Source: Rhodobacteraceae bacterium EhC02 (GTDB taxonomy: Bacteria > Pseudomonadota > Alphaproteobacteria > Rhodobacterales > Rhodobacteraceae). From it: DNA of 64,000 bases. The notes beneath the pieces are model-generated. The model did no database searches and was not told where the DNA came from. It was given only the letters and a program-made list of their open reading frames with translations. Made by a program: the position numbers and the translations under genes. Shown piece by piece: positions 1 to 7,182 of this stretch (its first letter is position 1; every line of letters starts with the position of its first letter). The DNA is taken from contig LXYH01000030.1 of the NCBI GenBank assembly GCA_001650895.1, positions 1 through 64,000 on the forward strand, in the 5' to 3' direction.

Positions 1-36
1 ATGCGGCAGCCCCTCCCCGAAAACGGAGCATCTGCC

Positions 37-912
37 ATGACCCTTTCCCCCCAGCGCAGCGCCCCCCTGCCCGCCGCCCCCGGCGTCGGCTACAAGGCGC
101 AGCATTACAGCGACATCATCGCCGATGCCCGCCCCGTTGGCTGGCTGGAAATCCACGCCGAGAACTACATGGGCGACGGTGGCCGCCCCATCGCGCAGTT
201 GCGCCACCTGGCGGAACGCTTTCCCATCTCGGTGCATGGCGTGGGCCTGTCCATCGGCGGCGAAGGCGCGCTGGACCCCGACCATCTGGCGCGGCTCAAA
301 CATCTGTGCGACTGGCTGAACCCCGCCAGCTTTTCCGAACATCTGGCCTGGTCAAGCCATGACAGCGCCTTTCTGAACGACCTGCTGCCCCTGCCCTATA
401 CCGATGCCACCCTGTCGCGCGTGGCCGATCACATCGACCAGGTACAGGATGTGCTGGGCCGGCGCATGCTGCTGGAAAACCCCTCCAGCTACCTTGCCTT
501 TGCGGACAGCACATGGTCGGAACCCGATTTCCTGCGCGAACTGACCCGCCGCACCGGCTGTGGCCTGCTGCTGGATGTGAACAATGTCTTCGTTTCCGCC
601 ACCAACCTCGGTTTCGATCCGCGCGGCTACGTGGATGCCTTCCCGCTGGACGCGGTGGGCGAGATCCATCTGGGCGGCCATGATACCGATCAGGACGATC
701 ACGGCGCGCCCCTTCTGATCGACAGCCATGGCGCGCCCATCGCCGACCCGGTGTGGACGCTGCTCGATCATGTGCTGGCCGCCTCGGGCCCGCGCCCGGT
801 GCTGGTGGAATGGGACAATGACGTGCCGGCCTGGCCCGTGCTGGCGGCAGAGGCGCGGCGCGCCGCACAGGCGCTGGCCCGGCTGAACCCCGCGCTGCGG
901 GCAGCGTCATGA
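37..912 (+). CDS. MNIO-family (DUF692, BufB-like) multinuclear iron oxidase
   Basis: This 291-residue protein is a DUF692 member, now called MNIO: multinuclear non-haem iron enzymes that modify cysteines or other residues of ribosomal peptides, for example methanobactin and bufferin precursors. The TIM-barrel metal ligands are visible: HAEN near 40-43, HGVG near 67, SEH near 100, EN near 147, DVNN near 180, HLGGH near 211-215 and EWD near 258. The open frame extends to base 1, but I start at 37 because GGAG lies 9 bases upstream. It overlaps the DUF2063 gene by ATGA, and DoxX follows the same way. This three-gene order matches bufferin operons, whose short secreted precursor (DUF2282 or similar) is normally just upstream and would be outside the window. 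Family assignment is firm; the substrate is inferred. Confidence 0.9.
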   Translation: MTLSPQRSAPLPAAPGVGYKAQHYSDIIADARPVGWLEIHAENYMGDGGRPIAQLRHLAERFPISVHGVGLSIGGEGALDPDHLARLKHLCDWLNPASFSEHLAWSSHDSAFLNDLLPLPYTDATLSRVADHIDQVQDVLGRRMLLENPSSYLAFADSTWSEPDFLRELTRRTGCGLLLDVNNVFVSATNLGFDPRGYVDAFPLDAVGEIHLGGHDTDQDDHGAPLLIDSHGAPIADPVWTLLDHVLAASGPRPVLVEWDNDVPAWPVLAAEARRAAQALARLNPALRAAS

Positions 913-1670
913 CCGGCCTGATCGACGATTTCCTGCCCGCGCTGATGGACCCGGCGCGCCCGGTGCCCGCAGGTCTGCAAGATGGCCAGGGCCGACCGGC
1001 GGGACGTCGCTTCAACGTGTATCGCAACAATGTGACGACATCCTTGATTGCCGCCCTCGAACAGGGGTTTCCCGCCGTCGCGAGGCTGCTGGGCGCGCAG
1101 AACTTCGCCGGTCTGGCGCGCGCCTTCGTGCAGGCCAATCCGCCCGCATCGCGGCTGATGATGCATTATGGCGCGGGTTTCCCGGAATTTCTGGAACACA
1201 CCGCGGCGCGCGCGCAGATGGGCTATCTGGGCGATGTTGCGCGGCTGGAACTGGCCCTGCGCAGGTCCTATCACGCCACCGATGCCGCACCGCTGGACCC
1301 TGCCACGCTGGGCGATATCCCGCCTGCACGGCTGGACGCCACGACATTCACCCTCGCCCCGGCGGTCGAACTGATCCGGTCGCCCTGGCCGCTGCATGCG
1401 ATCTGGACCTATGCCCTTGTCCCGGACAGCCCCAAACCCGCACCACAGGCACAGGATGTCCTGATCACCCGGCCCGGTTTCGATCCCGTGGCGCAGCCCC
1501 TGCCCCCCGGCGGTGCCACCTTCGTCGCGGCACTGATCGCAGGGGCAAGCCTTGGCGCCGCCCATGATGCCGCACTGGCCGAGGCAGCCGATTTCGACCC
1601 GACCACGATCCTTGGCCTGCTGATCGCAGGCGGCGCCCTGACCGGCCTGAAAGACGAGACAACACCATGA
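909..1670 (+). CDS. DUF2063 (BufC/HvfC-like) partner protein of the MNIO enzyme
   Basis: The 253-residue protein carries the N-terminal DUF2063 domain, described in databases as a putative DNA-binding domain. The typical motif [10 protein letters not shown] is at about 34-43, followed by a helix of the form [17 protein letters not shown]. In MNIO clusters this protein is the partner that recognises the precursor peptide for the DUF692 enzyme, rather than a DNA-binding regulator. Its start overlaps the stop of the upstream enzyme and its stop overlaps the DoxX start (ATGA at both junctions), so the three are translationally coupled. Family membership is clear; the partner role comes from knowledge of the family. 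Confidence 0.86.
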   Translation: MTGLIDDFLPALMDPARPVPAGLQDGQGRPAGRRFNVYRNNVTTSLIAALEQGFPAVARLLGAQNFAGLARAFVQANPPASRLMMHYGAGFPEFLEHTAARAQMGYLGDVARLELALRRSYHATDAAPLDPATLGDIPPARLDATTFTLAPAVELIRSPWPLHAIWTYALVPDSPKPAPQAQDVLITRPGFDPVAQPLPPGGATFVAALIAGASLGAAHDAALAEAADFDPTTILGLLIAGGALTGLKDETTP

Positions 1671-2218
1671 ACACATTGATCCGCCTGCATGACCGCGCCT
1701 TCACCGGGCTGGAGCGCGCAGAATGGCTGCTGCCCACCCTCGCCCGACTTGTCTTTGCGGGAGTCCTTTTGGGCTATTTCTGGGCCTCGGGCCTGACCAA
1801 GCTGGGCGACGGTCTGGCCGGCATCTTCCAGCCCTCCCTCGGGGCCTATGCGCAGATCTTTCCCCGCGCGATGGAGGCTGCGGGCTATGACATCAGCCAG
1901 TTCGGCCTCTGGCACAAACTGGTGGTTCTGGCGGGCACTTGGGCCGAATTCATCCTGCCGCTGATGATCGTCCTGGGGCTGATGACGCGGCTGGCCGCAC
2001 TGGGCATGATCGGCTTCGTCATCGTGCAGACCCTGACCGACCTGATCGGCCATGGCGCGCTGGCCCAGCCCGCAACGCTGGGGGCATGGTTCGACCGCAT
2101 CCCGGACACGCCGATTCTGGATCAGCGCGCCCTGTGGTTCGTGCTGCTGATGGTGCTGGTGGTCAAGGGGGCGGGGGCGCTGTCGCTGGACCGCATCCTG
2201 ACCCGCGCGACCCGCTGA
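1667..2218 (+). CDS. DoxX-family inner-membrane protein
   Basis: A 183-residue membrane protein with four predicted hydrophobic segments (about 23-43, 81-100, 102-122 and 155-172), the size and layout of DoxX proteins. The motif FWASGLTKLGD after the first segment is typical of DoxX members found behind DUF692-DUF2063 pairs. It is the last gene of the coupled operon, starting inside the stop of DUF2063. DoxX proteins are thought to act in membrane redox chemistry; in bufferin operons one is often present, possibly helping oxidation during peptide modification or export. The exact role is inference. Confidence 0.86.
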   Translation: MNTLIRLHDRAFTGLERAEWLLPTLARLVFAGVLLGYFWASGLTKLGDGLAGIFQPSLGAYAQIFPRAMEAAGYDISQFGLWHKLVVLAGTWAEFILPLMIVLGLMTRLAALGMIGFVIVQTLTDLIGHGALAQPATLGAWFDRIPDTPILDQRALWFVLLMVLVVKGAGALSLDRILTRATR

Positions 2219-2587
2219 TCAGAAATGGGCCTTGGGCTCGTCCGGCTTGCCGGCGGCCAGCGCCAGCAGGCCGCCCACAAGGCAGAACCCTACGGGGAAC
2301 ATGGTAAAGACGTTGAAGCCGAAGGCGTAATACATTCCGCCCGCCGACAGCAGCAGCAATATCCCGCCCCAGAGCGCGCGCACCTTGGCCATCGCGCCGC
2401 CCGCAATCGCCAGCAAGGGCGACAGGAAGCTGGCCATGCGGATCACCTCGATATTGGCGACCTGCTCGAACAGGCCCTCGATCTCGCCATAGCGGGCGAC
2501 GGCCTCGGTATAACCATAGCTGAAGAACCCGACCATCATGGCCATGATCCCGCCGATGATCCCCAGCAATTGGGCCGCGTTGCGCAT
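2219..2587 (-). CDS. Small four-helix membrane protein, function unknown
   Basis: A 122-residue protein of largely hydrophobic sequence with about four membrane segments (5-25, 50-65, 68-88 and 92-112). A good AGGAGG-type ribosome site precedes the ATG. It resembles the DUF4064-like small membrane proteins but I cannot assign it with certainty. It converges with the DoxX gene: the stops abut at 2218/2219 with no room for a separate terminator. It may be co-transcribed with the ArsC-like gene whose stop lies 24 bases upstream of its start. No catalytic motif is visible. Confidence 0.7.
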   Translation of the reverse strand: MRNAAQLLGIIGGIMAMMVGFFSYGYTEAVARYGEIEGLFEQVANIEVIRMASFLSPLLAIAGGAMAKVRALWGGILLLLSAGGMYYAFGFNVFTMFPVGFCLVGGLLALAAGKPDEPKAHF

Positions 2588-2611
2588 GACGTTTCCTCCT
2601 GTGTCGCAGGC

Positions 2612-2950
2612 TCAGCCCAGCAGGGCCGCCTGCACATCCTTGTCCCAGCCCAGATGGAGCGTGCCGTCATCCGCCACGATCAGCGGGCGCTTCATCAACG
2701 CGGGATGTTCGGCCAGCAGCGCCAGCGGATCGCGCGCGCGCTGATCCTCCGACAGCCCCCGCCAAGTGGTCGAGGATCGGTTCACCAGCCTGTCACCAAA
2801 TGTCGCATGGGCCCGTGCCAGCAGATCGGCGGGCACGCCCGCGCCGCGCACATCCACGAAATCCACGCCCGGCAAGGCCTTGATTGCCTTGCGGCAGGTG
2901 TCGCAGGTCTTCAGTCCGTAAAGGGTCATCCTTGCCTCGCAATCGGTCAT
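2612..2950 (-). CDS. ArsC/Spx-family thioredoxin-fold reductase (YffB-like)
   Basis: The sequence MTLYGLKTCDTCRKA at the N-terminus is the ArsC/YffB signature, a thioredoxin-like fold with a nucleophilic cysteine. Here there is a CxxC (CDTC), plus a C-terminal P-L-I segment (KRPLIV) that matches the family's substrate loop. At about 112 residues it is the usual size. I start at 2950, preceded by GAGGGG; the next ATG, at 2929, is also possible and gives 105 residues. Members reduce arsenate or glutathionylated targets; the YffB branch has no proven substrate, so arsenate reductase should not be assumed. No arsenic resistance genes are nearby. Confidence 0.85.
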   Translation of the reverse strand: MTDCEARMTLYGLKTCDTCRKAIKALPGVDFVDVRGAGVPADLLARAHATFGDRLVNRSSTTWRGLSEDQRARDPLALLAEHPALMKRPLIVADDGTLHLGWDKDVQAALLG

Positions 2951-3046
2951 CTGCCCCTCAATACCGCCGAAACCGGTCAAGTTCACGGGTGTTTTTCTTG
3001 ATTTTTACAAAAGCCGTGCAATCTTTTTGCCATGCGCGCCGCGCAG

Positions 3047-3065
3047 CGTGGCTGGGACAGCCACG
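3047..3065 (+). other. Hairpin in the cspA 5' leader
   Basis: CGTGGCT GGGAC AGCCACG forms a perfect 7-bp stem with a 5-base loop, ending about 31 bases before the cspA start codon. Cold-shock mRNAs are known to use leader structure to control translation, so a regulatory leader is possible. The stem does not cover the ribosome site (AAGGAG near 3081), so any effect would have to be indirect. Confidence 0.4.
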
Positions 3066-3096
3066 GTAACGATCGAATGTGAAGGAGACACGGGAC

Positions 3097-3303
3097 ATGC
3101 CCAACGGCACCGTGAAGTGGTTCAATACGACGAAAGGCTACGGGTTCATCGCCCCCGAAGACGGCGGCAAGGATGTTTTCGTTCATATCTCCGCGGTCGA
3201 GCGGTCCGGCCTGACCGGCCTCGCCGACAATCAGAAGCTGACCTACGAATTGCAGGAAGGTCGCGACGGGCGCCAGATGGCGGCCAATCTCAAGCTTCTG
3301 TAA
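3097..3303 (+). CDS. cspA: Cold-shock protein, CspA family
   Basis: A 68-residue single cold-shock domain. RNP1 is seen as KGYGFIAP (about 13-20) and RNP2 as DVFVHIS (about 28-34), so it is a single-stranded RNA/DNA-binding OB fold. Start at 3097 follows GAAGGAG at a good distance; an in-frame ATG at 3079 lacks one. These proteins act as RNA chaperones in cold or stationary phase. The gene is monocistronic with its own AT-rich upstream region and a leader hairpin. Which Csp paralogue it is cannot be told from the window. Confidence 0.95.
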   Translation: MPNGTVKWFNTTKGYGFIAPEDGGKDVFVHISAVERSGLTGLADNQKLTYELQEGRDGRQMAANLKLL

Positions 3304-3311
3304 CGGCGCCA

Positions 3312-3328
3312 GACGGCATCACGCCGTC
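3312..3328. terminator. Short hairpin between convergent cspA and DUF2177 genes
   Basis: GACGGC ATCAC GCCGTC gives a 6-bp stem 9 bases after the cspA stop. There is no clear T-run on either side, so it may be a weak or Rho-assisted bidirectional terminator. Confidence 0.35.
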
Positions 3329-3353
3329 ACCGACCGCAGATCAGCACGGCAGA

Positions 3354-3752
3354 TCAGGTGAGGGCGCGGGTGATCACCACCCCCGCCCAGGCCGAAACGC
3401 CCGTCAGGACCGCGCCCCAGGTCAGGTCCACGGCGACCATGTGCCAGTGCCAATCCCGGAGCGTCGCGTAATTGGTGAACTCGTAGGTGCCGTAGGCCAT
3501 GGCGCCCAGGACCGCGCCCCCGATCAGCGCGGCCATCGGCGCCGCGTCGCGCAGGGCGGGCAGCGACACGAAATAGAGCAGCCCCCCCACGTAGAACAGA
3601 TAGAACACCGCCGCAGGCCCGATGCGGATCGGTTCGGCCAGCAGATCGCCCAGATGCGTCTCGAACAGCGGTTTGAGGACGCGCGTCAGCATGATCGCAT
3701 CAAGGATCAGGAAGACGGCGGCGGTCGAGACATAGAGGATGACGAGTTGCAC
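3354..3752 (-). CDS. DUF2177-family membrane protein
   Basis: A 132-residue protein with four hydrophobic segments, matching DUF2177. Conserved features are the LDAIMLTRVLKPLF stretch near the first helix, the YLFYVGGLLYF helix, and TYEFTNYATLRDW near the end of helix 3. I use GTG at 3752 because AAGG lies about 10 bases upstream and the product then begins directly with the first helix. The longer ATG frame to 3935 runs through repeat A and is not credible. Function of the family is unknown; it is probably in the inner membrane. Confidence 0.82.
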   Translation of the reverse strand: MQLVILYVSTAAVFLILDAIMLTRVLKPLFETHLGDLLAEPIRIGPAAVFYLFYVGGLLYFVSLPALRDAAPMAALIGGAVLGAMAYGTYEFTNYATLRDWHWHMVAVDLTWGAVLTGVSAWAGVVITRALT

Positions 3753-3833
3753 GGATGGGCTGCCTTTCGCTTTGGTTGAAAGGGATACGGCCAGGGTTGC
3801 GTTTTGGATGAAAGACAGCGCCACCCGCCCCAT

Positions 3834-4000
3834 CCCGCGCGGTCGCCGACACGCGGGGTGGCGAACCCGCCTTTGTGAGAGGCAGTTTATCCCTGCCCAG
3901 TCATCGAGCCTAAGTTCGTGCCGCAACGGTCGCAAAATCGCCGCCCCAGGGGGCGGGTCGGCGATCGCGCGGCGGCGCTACGCGCCTTGTTCCGCGCGGG
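3834..4000. repeat. Dispersed palindromic repeat A, copy 1
   Basis: This 167-base stretch is closely similar to 52158-52327. Shared blocks include GCGCGGTCGCCGACACGCGG, GGCAGTTTATCCC, GCCCAGTC and TCGGCGATCGCGCGGCGG. Both copies begin with CCCGCGCGG and end with CCGCGCGGG, an inverted terminal repeat, and carry subterminal inverted arms (CGCGCGGTCGCCGAC against GTCGGCGATCGCGCG). There is no coding gene inside. This looks like a non-autonomous or REP/MITE-like intergenic element. It sits between the DUF2177 gene and the AT-rich gene at 4025. Confidence 0.8.
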
Positions 4001-4024
4001 AGGTTGTAACAAAGCAGCTAAAGT

Positions 4025-5050
4025 CTATTCAGCCTGAGTTTGCCCAGATCCAAAGTTTTTCGGGGTTAGTCCCATAACTGGCACTGGTAGAATGCTGCGA
4101 TCTTCATTCTTCAAGTACCCAGAATCATGAGGAGAGTAGATTGCACCAGCTGCATACTGCAAAACTACGTCTTTTGTTTCGAAGGTACCTGCTGCTTCCG
4201 CCAGTGTCGTATATGTCATCAATGCATTCTGTCTATGACGGTTAGTCACTTCGTTATGCTTATGAGCCTGATAAATCTTGACACATTGCGCCATCGAAAA
4301 CGCCAACACCGCGAAAACTAGCAATTTACTCGCAGTTATCTGAACAGCCTCCATCAAAGAATCTGATGCAAGGACATCCCAATATGGGAAAAACATCGTA
4401 AGCGCTGAGTAAAACAGTAGCAAAGCGGCACTCAAAACCGAAGCCCACAACCACTTAAACGCTGCCTTGCCGTGTCGTTCTGCTTCGTCTTTGAAATATT
4501 TAGCTTGCTGAGTTACTCCTTGCTCTGCGGCCGCGTCTTTTACCAGCTGCAGTACTTTTTCTGCCTCGCGAGATACTTGATCCAATTCTGCTTGAATCAT
4601 TTTGTTTTCGTCGCGAATAGACTGAACGGCGCCACGAGCTTCTGCTGTGAGCGCATTAAAATCAACCGTACGTGCAACTGCGAATGAAATAAGCAACTGC
4701 AGCTTCTCTAAATATTCATCATGCGCCTGCTTTATTTGGTTTATTAAATTCTCTCGTCGAGAATTAAAATCACCATCTGCCGGCTTTATAGACGCAACCT
4801 CATCAAAAAGCCTGTAAACAGACTTACACCAAGATTGAACTTGCTTTTTCTGCTGAAAGGTAAATTCATTAATGGAATCAGCAGGGAGCTTTCGAAAAAC
4901 ACTAATTAATCGCCGAGCGGGCTCAACAGCTTCAGAAAAATCCGACTCTACACCAAGCCGTGTACTTTGCCTCAAATCACTAGCGTCAAATTTCTGAACT
5001 CTCTCCAAGTCGGCAATTACGTCTTCAATAACAATTGTGTCTTCCGACAT
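4025..5050 (-). CDS. AT-rich, probably acquired coiled-coil membrane protein of unknown function
   Basis: A 341-residue protein. Residues 1-100 are charged and helical, and about 105-190 look like a coiled coil. Two hydrophobic helices follow at about 200-222 (WLWASVLSAALLLFYSALTMFF) and 238-258, then a soluble tail of about 80 residues. The tail has a striking pattern, NRHRQNALMTY, then ETKDVVLQYA and a final SGYL, which I recall from other uncharacterised bacterial membrane proteins but cannot name. GGGAGT precedes the ATG. Base composition is visibly richer in A+T, with many AAA/TTT runs, unlike every neighbour, and repeat A copy 1 abuts its 3' end. Acquisition by transfer is the best explanation. 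I do not assign a function. Confidence 0.75.
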   Translation of the reverse strand: MSEDTIVIEDVIADLERVQKFDASDLRQSTRLGVESDFSEAVEPARRLISVFRKLPADSINEFTFQQKKQVQSWCKSVYRLFDEVASIKPADGDFNSRRENLINQIKQAHDEYLEKLQLLISFAVARTVDFNALTAEARGAVQSIRDENKMIQAELDQVSREAEKVLQLVKDAAAEQGVTQQAKYFKDEAERHGKAAFKWLWASVLSAALLLFYSALTMFFPYWDVLASDSLMEAVQITASKLLVFAVLAFSMAQCVKIYQAHKHNEVTNRHRQNALMTYTTLAEAAGTFETKDVVLQYAAGAIYSPHDSGYLKNEDRSILPVPVMGLTPKNFGSGQTQAE

Positions 5051-5093
5051 TTAGAAAATACTCCCACAAAAGTACGCTTATCTCTTTAAACCC

Positions 5094-5999
5094 TCACCCC
5101 AAGGTATCGATAAACTCCCGCCATTCGCCCTTGCTCATGCCGGAATTCTCCTGCGTGACATCCTCGCCCTTCAACATCCGGCGCACGCAGTCCAGCGCGG
5201 TCGCGCTCATCGTGGCGCCACCCATGCGGTAATCCTCGAAGGCCTTGTAGGCGAATGGCACCCAGTCGGCGACCACCTTGCAGATCGCATCGGCATAGAC
5301 GCGGATCTCGTATTGCGCATGGGCATCCGCGCGCAGGCGCAGGAAATGCAGCAGGTTGTGCAGATCCACCTTCCAGTACCACTGGGTATAGATATTCGCA
5401 GGCAGGTTCATCCGTGCCAGCTCGCGCGCAAGGCCCAGCTGGCCGTCTTGGCTGATCATCGCCTCGTAATGGTCATAGGCGCGGTTCGCGTCGGTCTTGA
5501 GGATCTCCAGCACGCGGGCGGCCTCTTCGCCTTCCAGCGCGGCACCGCGGCCCTGATTATTGACCACCGATTGCGCGGCCAGATGTTCGGGCGCGGGGAT
5601 ATAGAATTCGCGGTCCAGGATCGAATAGCGCGCGGAATATTCGTTCACATTCGCCGTCCTGTGCCGAATCCACTGCCGCGCCACGAAGACGGGCAGTTTC
5701 ACGTGCAGCTTGACCTCGCACATCTCGAACGGGGTCGAATGCCAGTGCCGCATCAGGTAGCGGATCAGCCCTTCGTCATTCTGCACCGATTTCGTGCCCT
5801 TGCCGTAGCTCACGCGCGCAGCCTGGCAGATGGCCGCATCGTCCCCCATGTAGTCGATCACGCGGACAAATCCGTGATCCAGCACCGGGATCGCGGTGTA
5901 GAGATGTTTCTCCATGCCCGGCGATACCGCGCGAAGGGTCGGCTGCGCCTGTGCGCGCTGTGCGTCAACCTCGGCCTGCTGGTCTGGGGTAAGCGGCAT
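5094..5999 (-). CDS. thyX: Flavin-dependent thymidylate synthase ThyX
   Basis: This enzyme makes dTMP from dUMP using methylene-tetrahydrofolate and FAD/NADPH. The ThyX motif [15 protein letters not shown] (family pattern RHRxxxxxxxS) is present near residues 110-124. The 301-residue length is slightly longer than small ThyX proteins but usual for Rhodobacterales. I start at 5999, preceded by AAGGAG; the open frame continues upstream to 6146 without a ribosome site. No thyA is in the window. Links to folate metabolism are through folD, fhs and purU elsewhere here. Confidence 0.96.
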   Translation of the reverse strand: MPLTPDQQAEVDAQRAQAQPTLRAVSPGMEKHLYTAIPVLDHGFVRVIDYMGDDAAICQAARVSYGKGTKSVQNDEGLIRYLMRHWHSTPFEMCEVKLHVKLPVFVARQWIRHRTANVNEYSARYSILDREFYIPAPEHLAAQSVVNNQGRGAALEGEEAARVLEILKTDANRAYDHYEAMISQDGQLGLARELARMNLPANIYTQWYWKVDLHNLLHFLRLRADAHAQYEIRVYADAICKVVADWVPFAYKAFEDYRMGGATMSATALDCVRRMLKGEDVTQENSGMSKGEWREFIDTLG

Positions 6000-6216
6000 G
6001 TCGAAGCTCCTTGATAGGGTGTCTGAGTCGGGGGCAACTATATCTTGAGGATGCCACCCACGGAAACCACAATAGTAAGATGGTTGTCCGGGCGCCGCAC
6101 CGTGTTTTTCGATGCCACGCGCCGGGAATTTTTCCATCTTCGCCACGTGGGTCGTTGACTTTGCCGCGGTGCCACGGGACTCTTCTGCTTAAACCAAGTC
6201 TTTCGAGGGCGGCATT

Positions 6217-7182
6217 ATGAAAAAGTTATTGGGCATCTGCGTGGCAAGTGCATTTCTGGCCGGCTGCAGCGGCAACCCTTTCACGCCGATACTGTCCGAT
6301 GACGCCCCCGTGGTCGAGGATCAGCCGGCCGCCCCCGTGCCCGATCCGTTTTCCAGCATCCCCGCCTCGCTGGCCAACAACCTGCAATCGGCCACCTATG
6401 ACGCCGATGCAGGAACGCTGGTGCTGCGGCTGACCTCGCTGAACAACGGAACGCTGGATGCGACCTACAACCGGACGCCCGCGCTCGACCGCCCCGGCTA
6501 CCTGGCCTACACGCTGCAGGACGACCCGCTGGACCGGCATGTGACGGCCATGGTGGCGCGCAGCGCGGATGCCGGGAATTCGGTGCAGGCCGGTGTCGCC
6601 TCGGATGGCGGGCAGTTCAACACCTTCTTCGCCGGCGGCTTTTACGAGCGTAACGATCCCGGCAGCACCTTCGTCAAGCCGACCTCGGGGCTGGTGTCCT
6701 ATGCTGGCAGCTATGCGGGCCTGACCAATGTCAACGCGCCCGGCGATCAGTTGCTGCCGGTCGATCCGGGGATCGACTCCGCCGCCCGGCCCGCGCAAAG
6801 CGCGCAGACGGTGGGCACGATCTTCCTGAACGTGGATTTCGCGAACAACACGATCAACGGGACGATTTTCGACAGATCGCTGATCCAGTATGGGTCCGCC
6901 CTGCCCGACCTGGCGCTGCGCGTGGGCGGCGTGAATGCCGATGGCACCTTCTTCGGCGACACGGTGAACTATCGCGGCGTGCCCGAACGCGACATCGGCG
7001 ATTACGGCGGCATTTTCGGCGGTGCCGATGCCTCGGCCGTGGGGGGTGTGGTGACCCTGACCGAATTCGACGGCGAGACCAACAGCCTTGGCTTCGAGGC
7101 AGAGCGCGAGACGGGTGTCTTCGTCCTCAGCCGCTGTGGCGCCGCCGGATCCGATCCGGTGCTTTGCGCCGATGTCAACTGA
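6217..7182 (+). CDS. Surface lipoprotein, likely Slam substrate (transferrin-binding-protein-like)
   Basis: A 321-residue lipoprotein: MKKLLGICVASAFLAGC has a type II signal peptide with lipobox LAGC (Cys17). The mature part is glycine-, aspartate- and threonine-rich with alternating beta pattern. Its second half (GTIFLNVDFANNTINGTI, then GGIFGG, ending with GVFVLSRC) resembles the C-terminal eight-stranded barrel of TbpB-like lipoproteins. The last codons overlap the start of the Slam gene (7172), so the two are translationally coupled. Slam proteins move such lipoproteins to the cell surface, so this is the probable cargo. The ligand is unknown; iron, haem or another factor would be a guess. 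Confidence 0.82.
   Translation: MKKLLGICVASAFLAGCSGNPFTPILSDDAPVVEDQPAAPVPDPFSSIPASLANNLQSATYDADAGTLVLRLTSLNNGTLDATYNRTPALDRPGYLAYTLQDDPLDRHVTAMVARSADAGNSVQAGVASDGGQFNTFFAGGFYERNDPGSTFVKPTSGLVSYAGSYAGLTNVNAPGDQLLPVDPGIDSAARPAQSAQTVGTIFLNVDFANNTINGTIFDRSLIQYGSALPDLALRVGGVNADGTFFGDTVNYRGVPERDIGDYGGIFGGADASAVGGVVTLTEFDGETNSLGFEAERETGVFVLSRCGAAGSDPVLCADVN

Noticed and set aside
2998-3026. TTGATT-17-ATCTTT as a cspA promoter
   Set aside because: The -10 match is poor, so I did not list it as a feature.
3753-3935. N-terminal extension of the DUF2177 protein
   Set aside because: The extra residues come from repeat A (DWAGIN peptide also seen in copy 2) and no signal for translation start is there.
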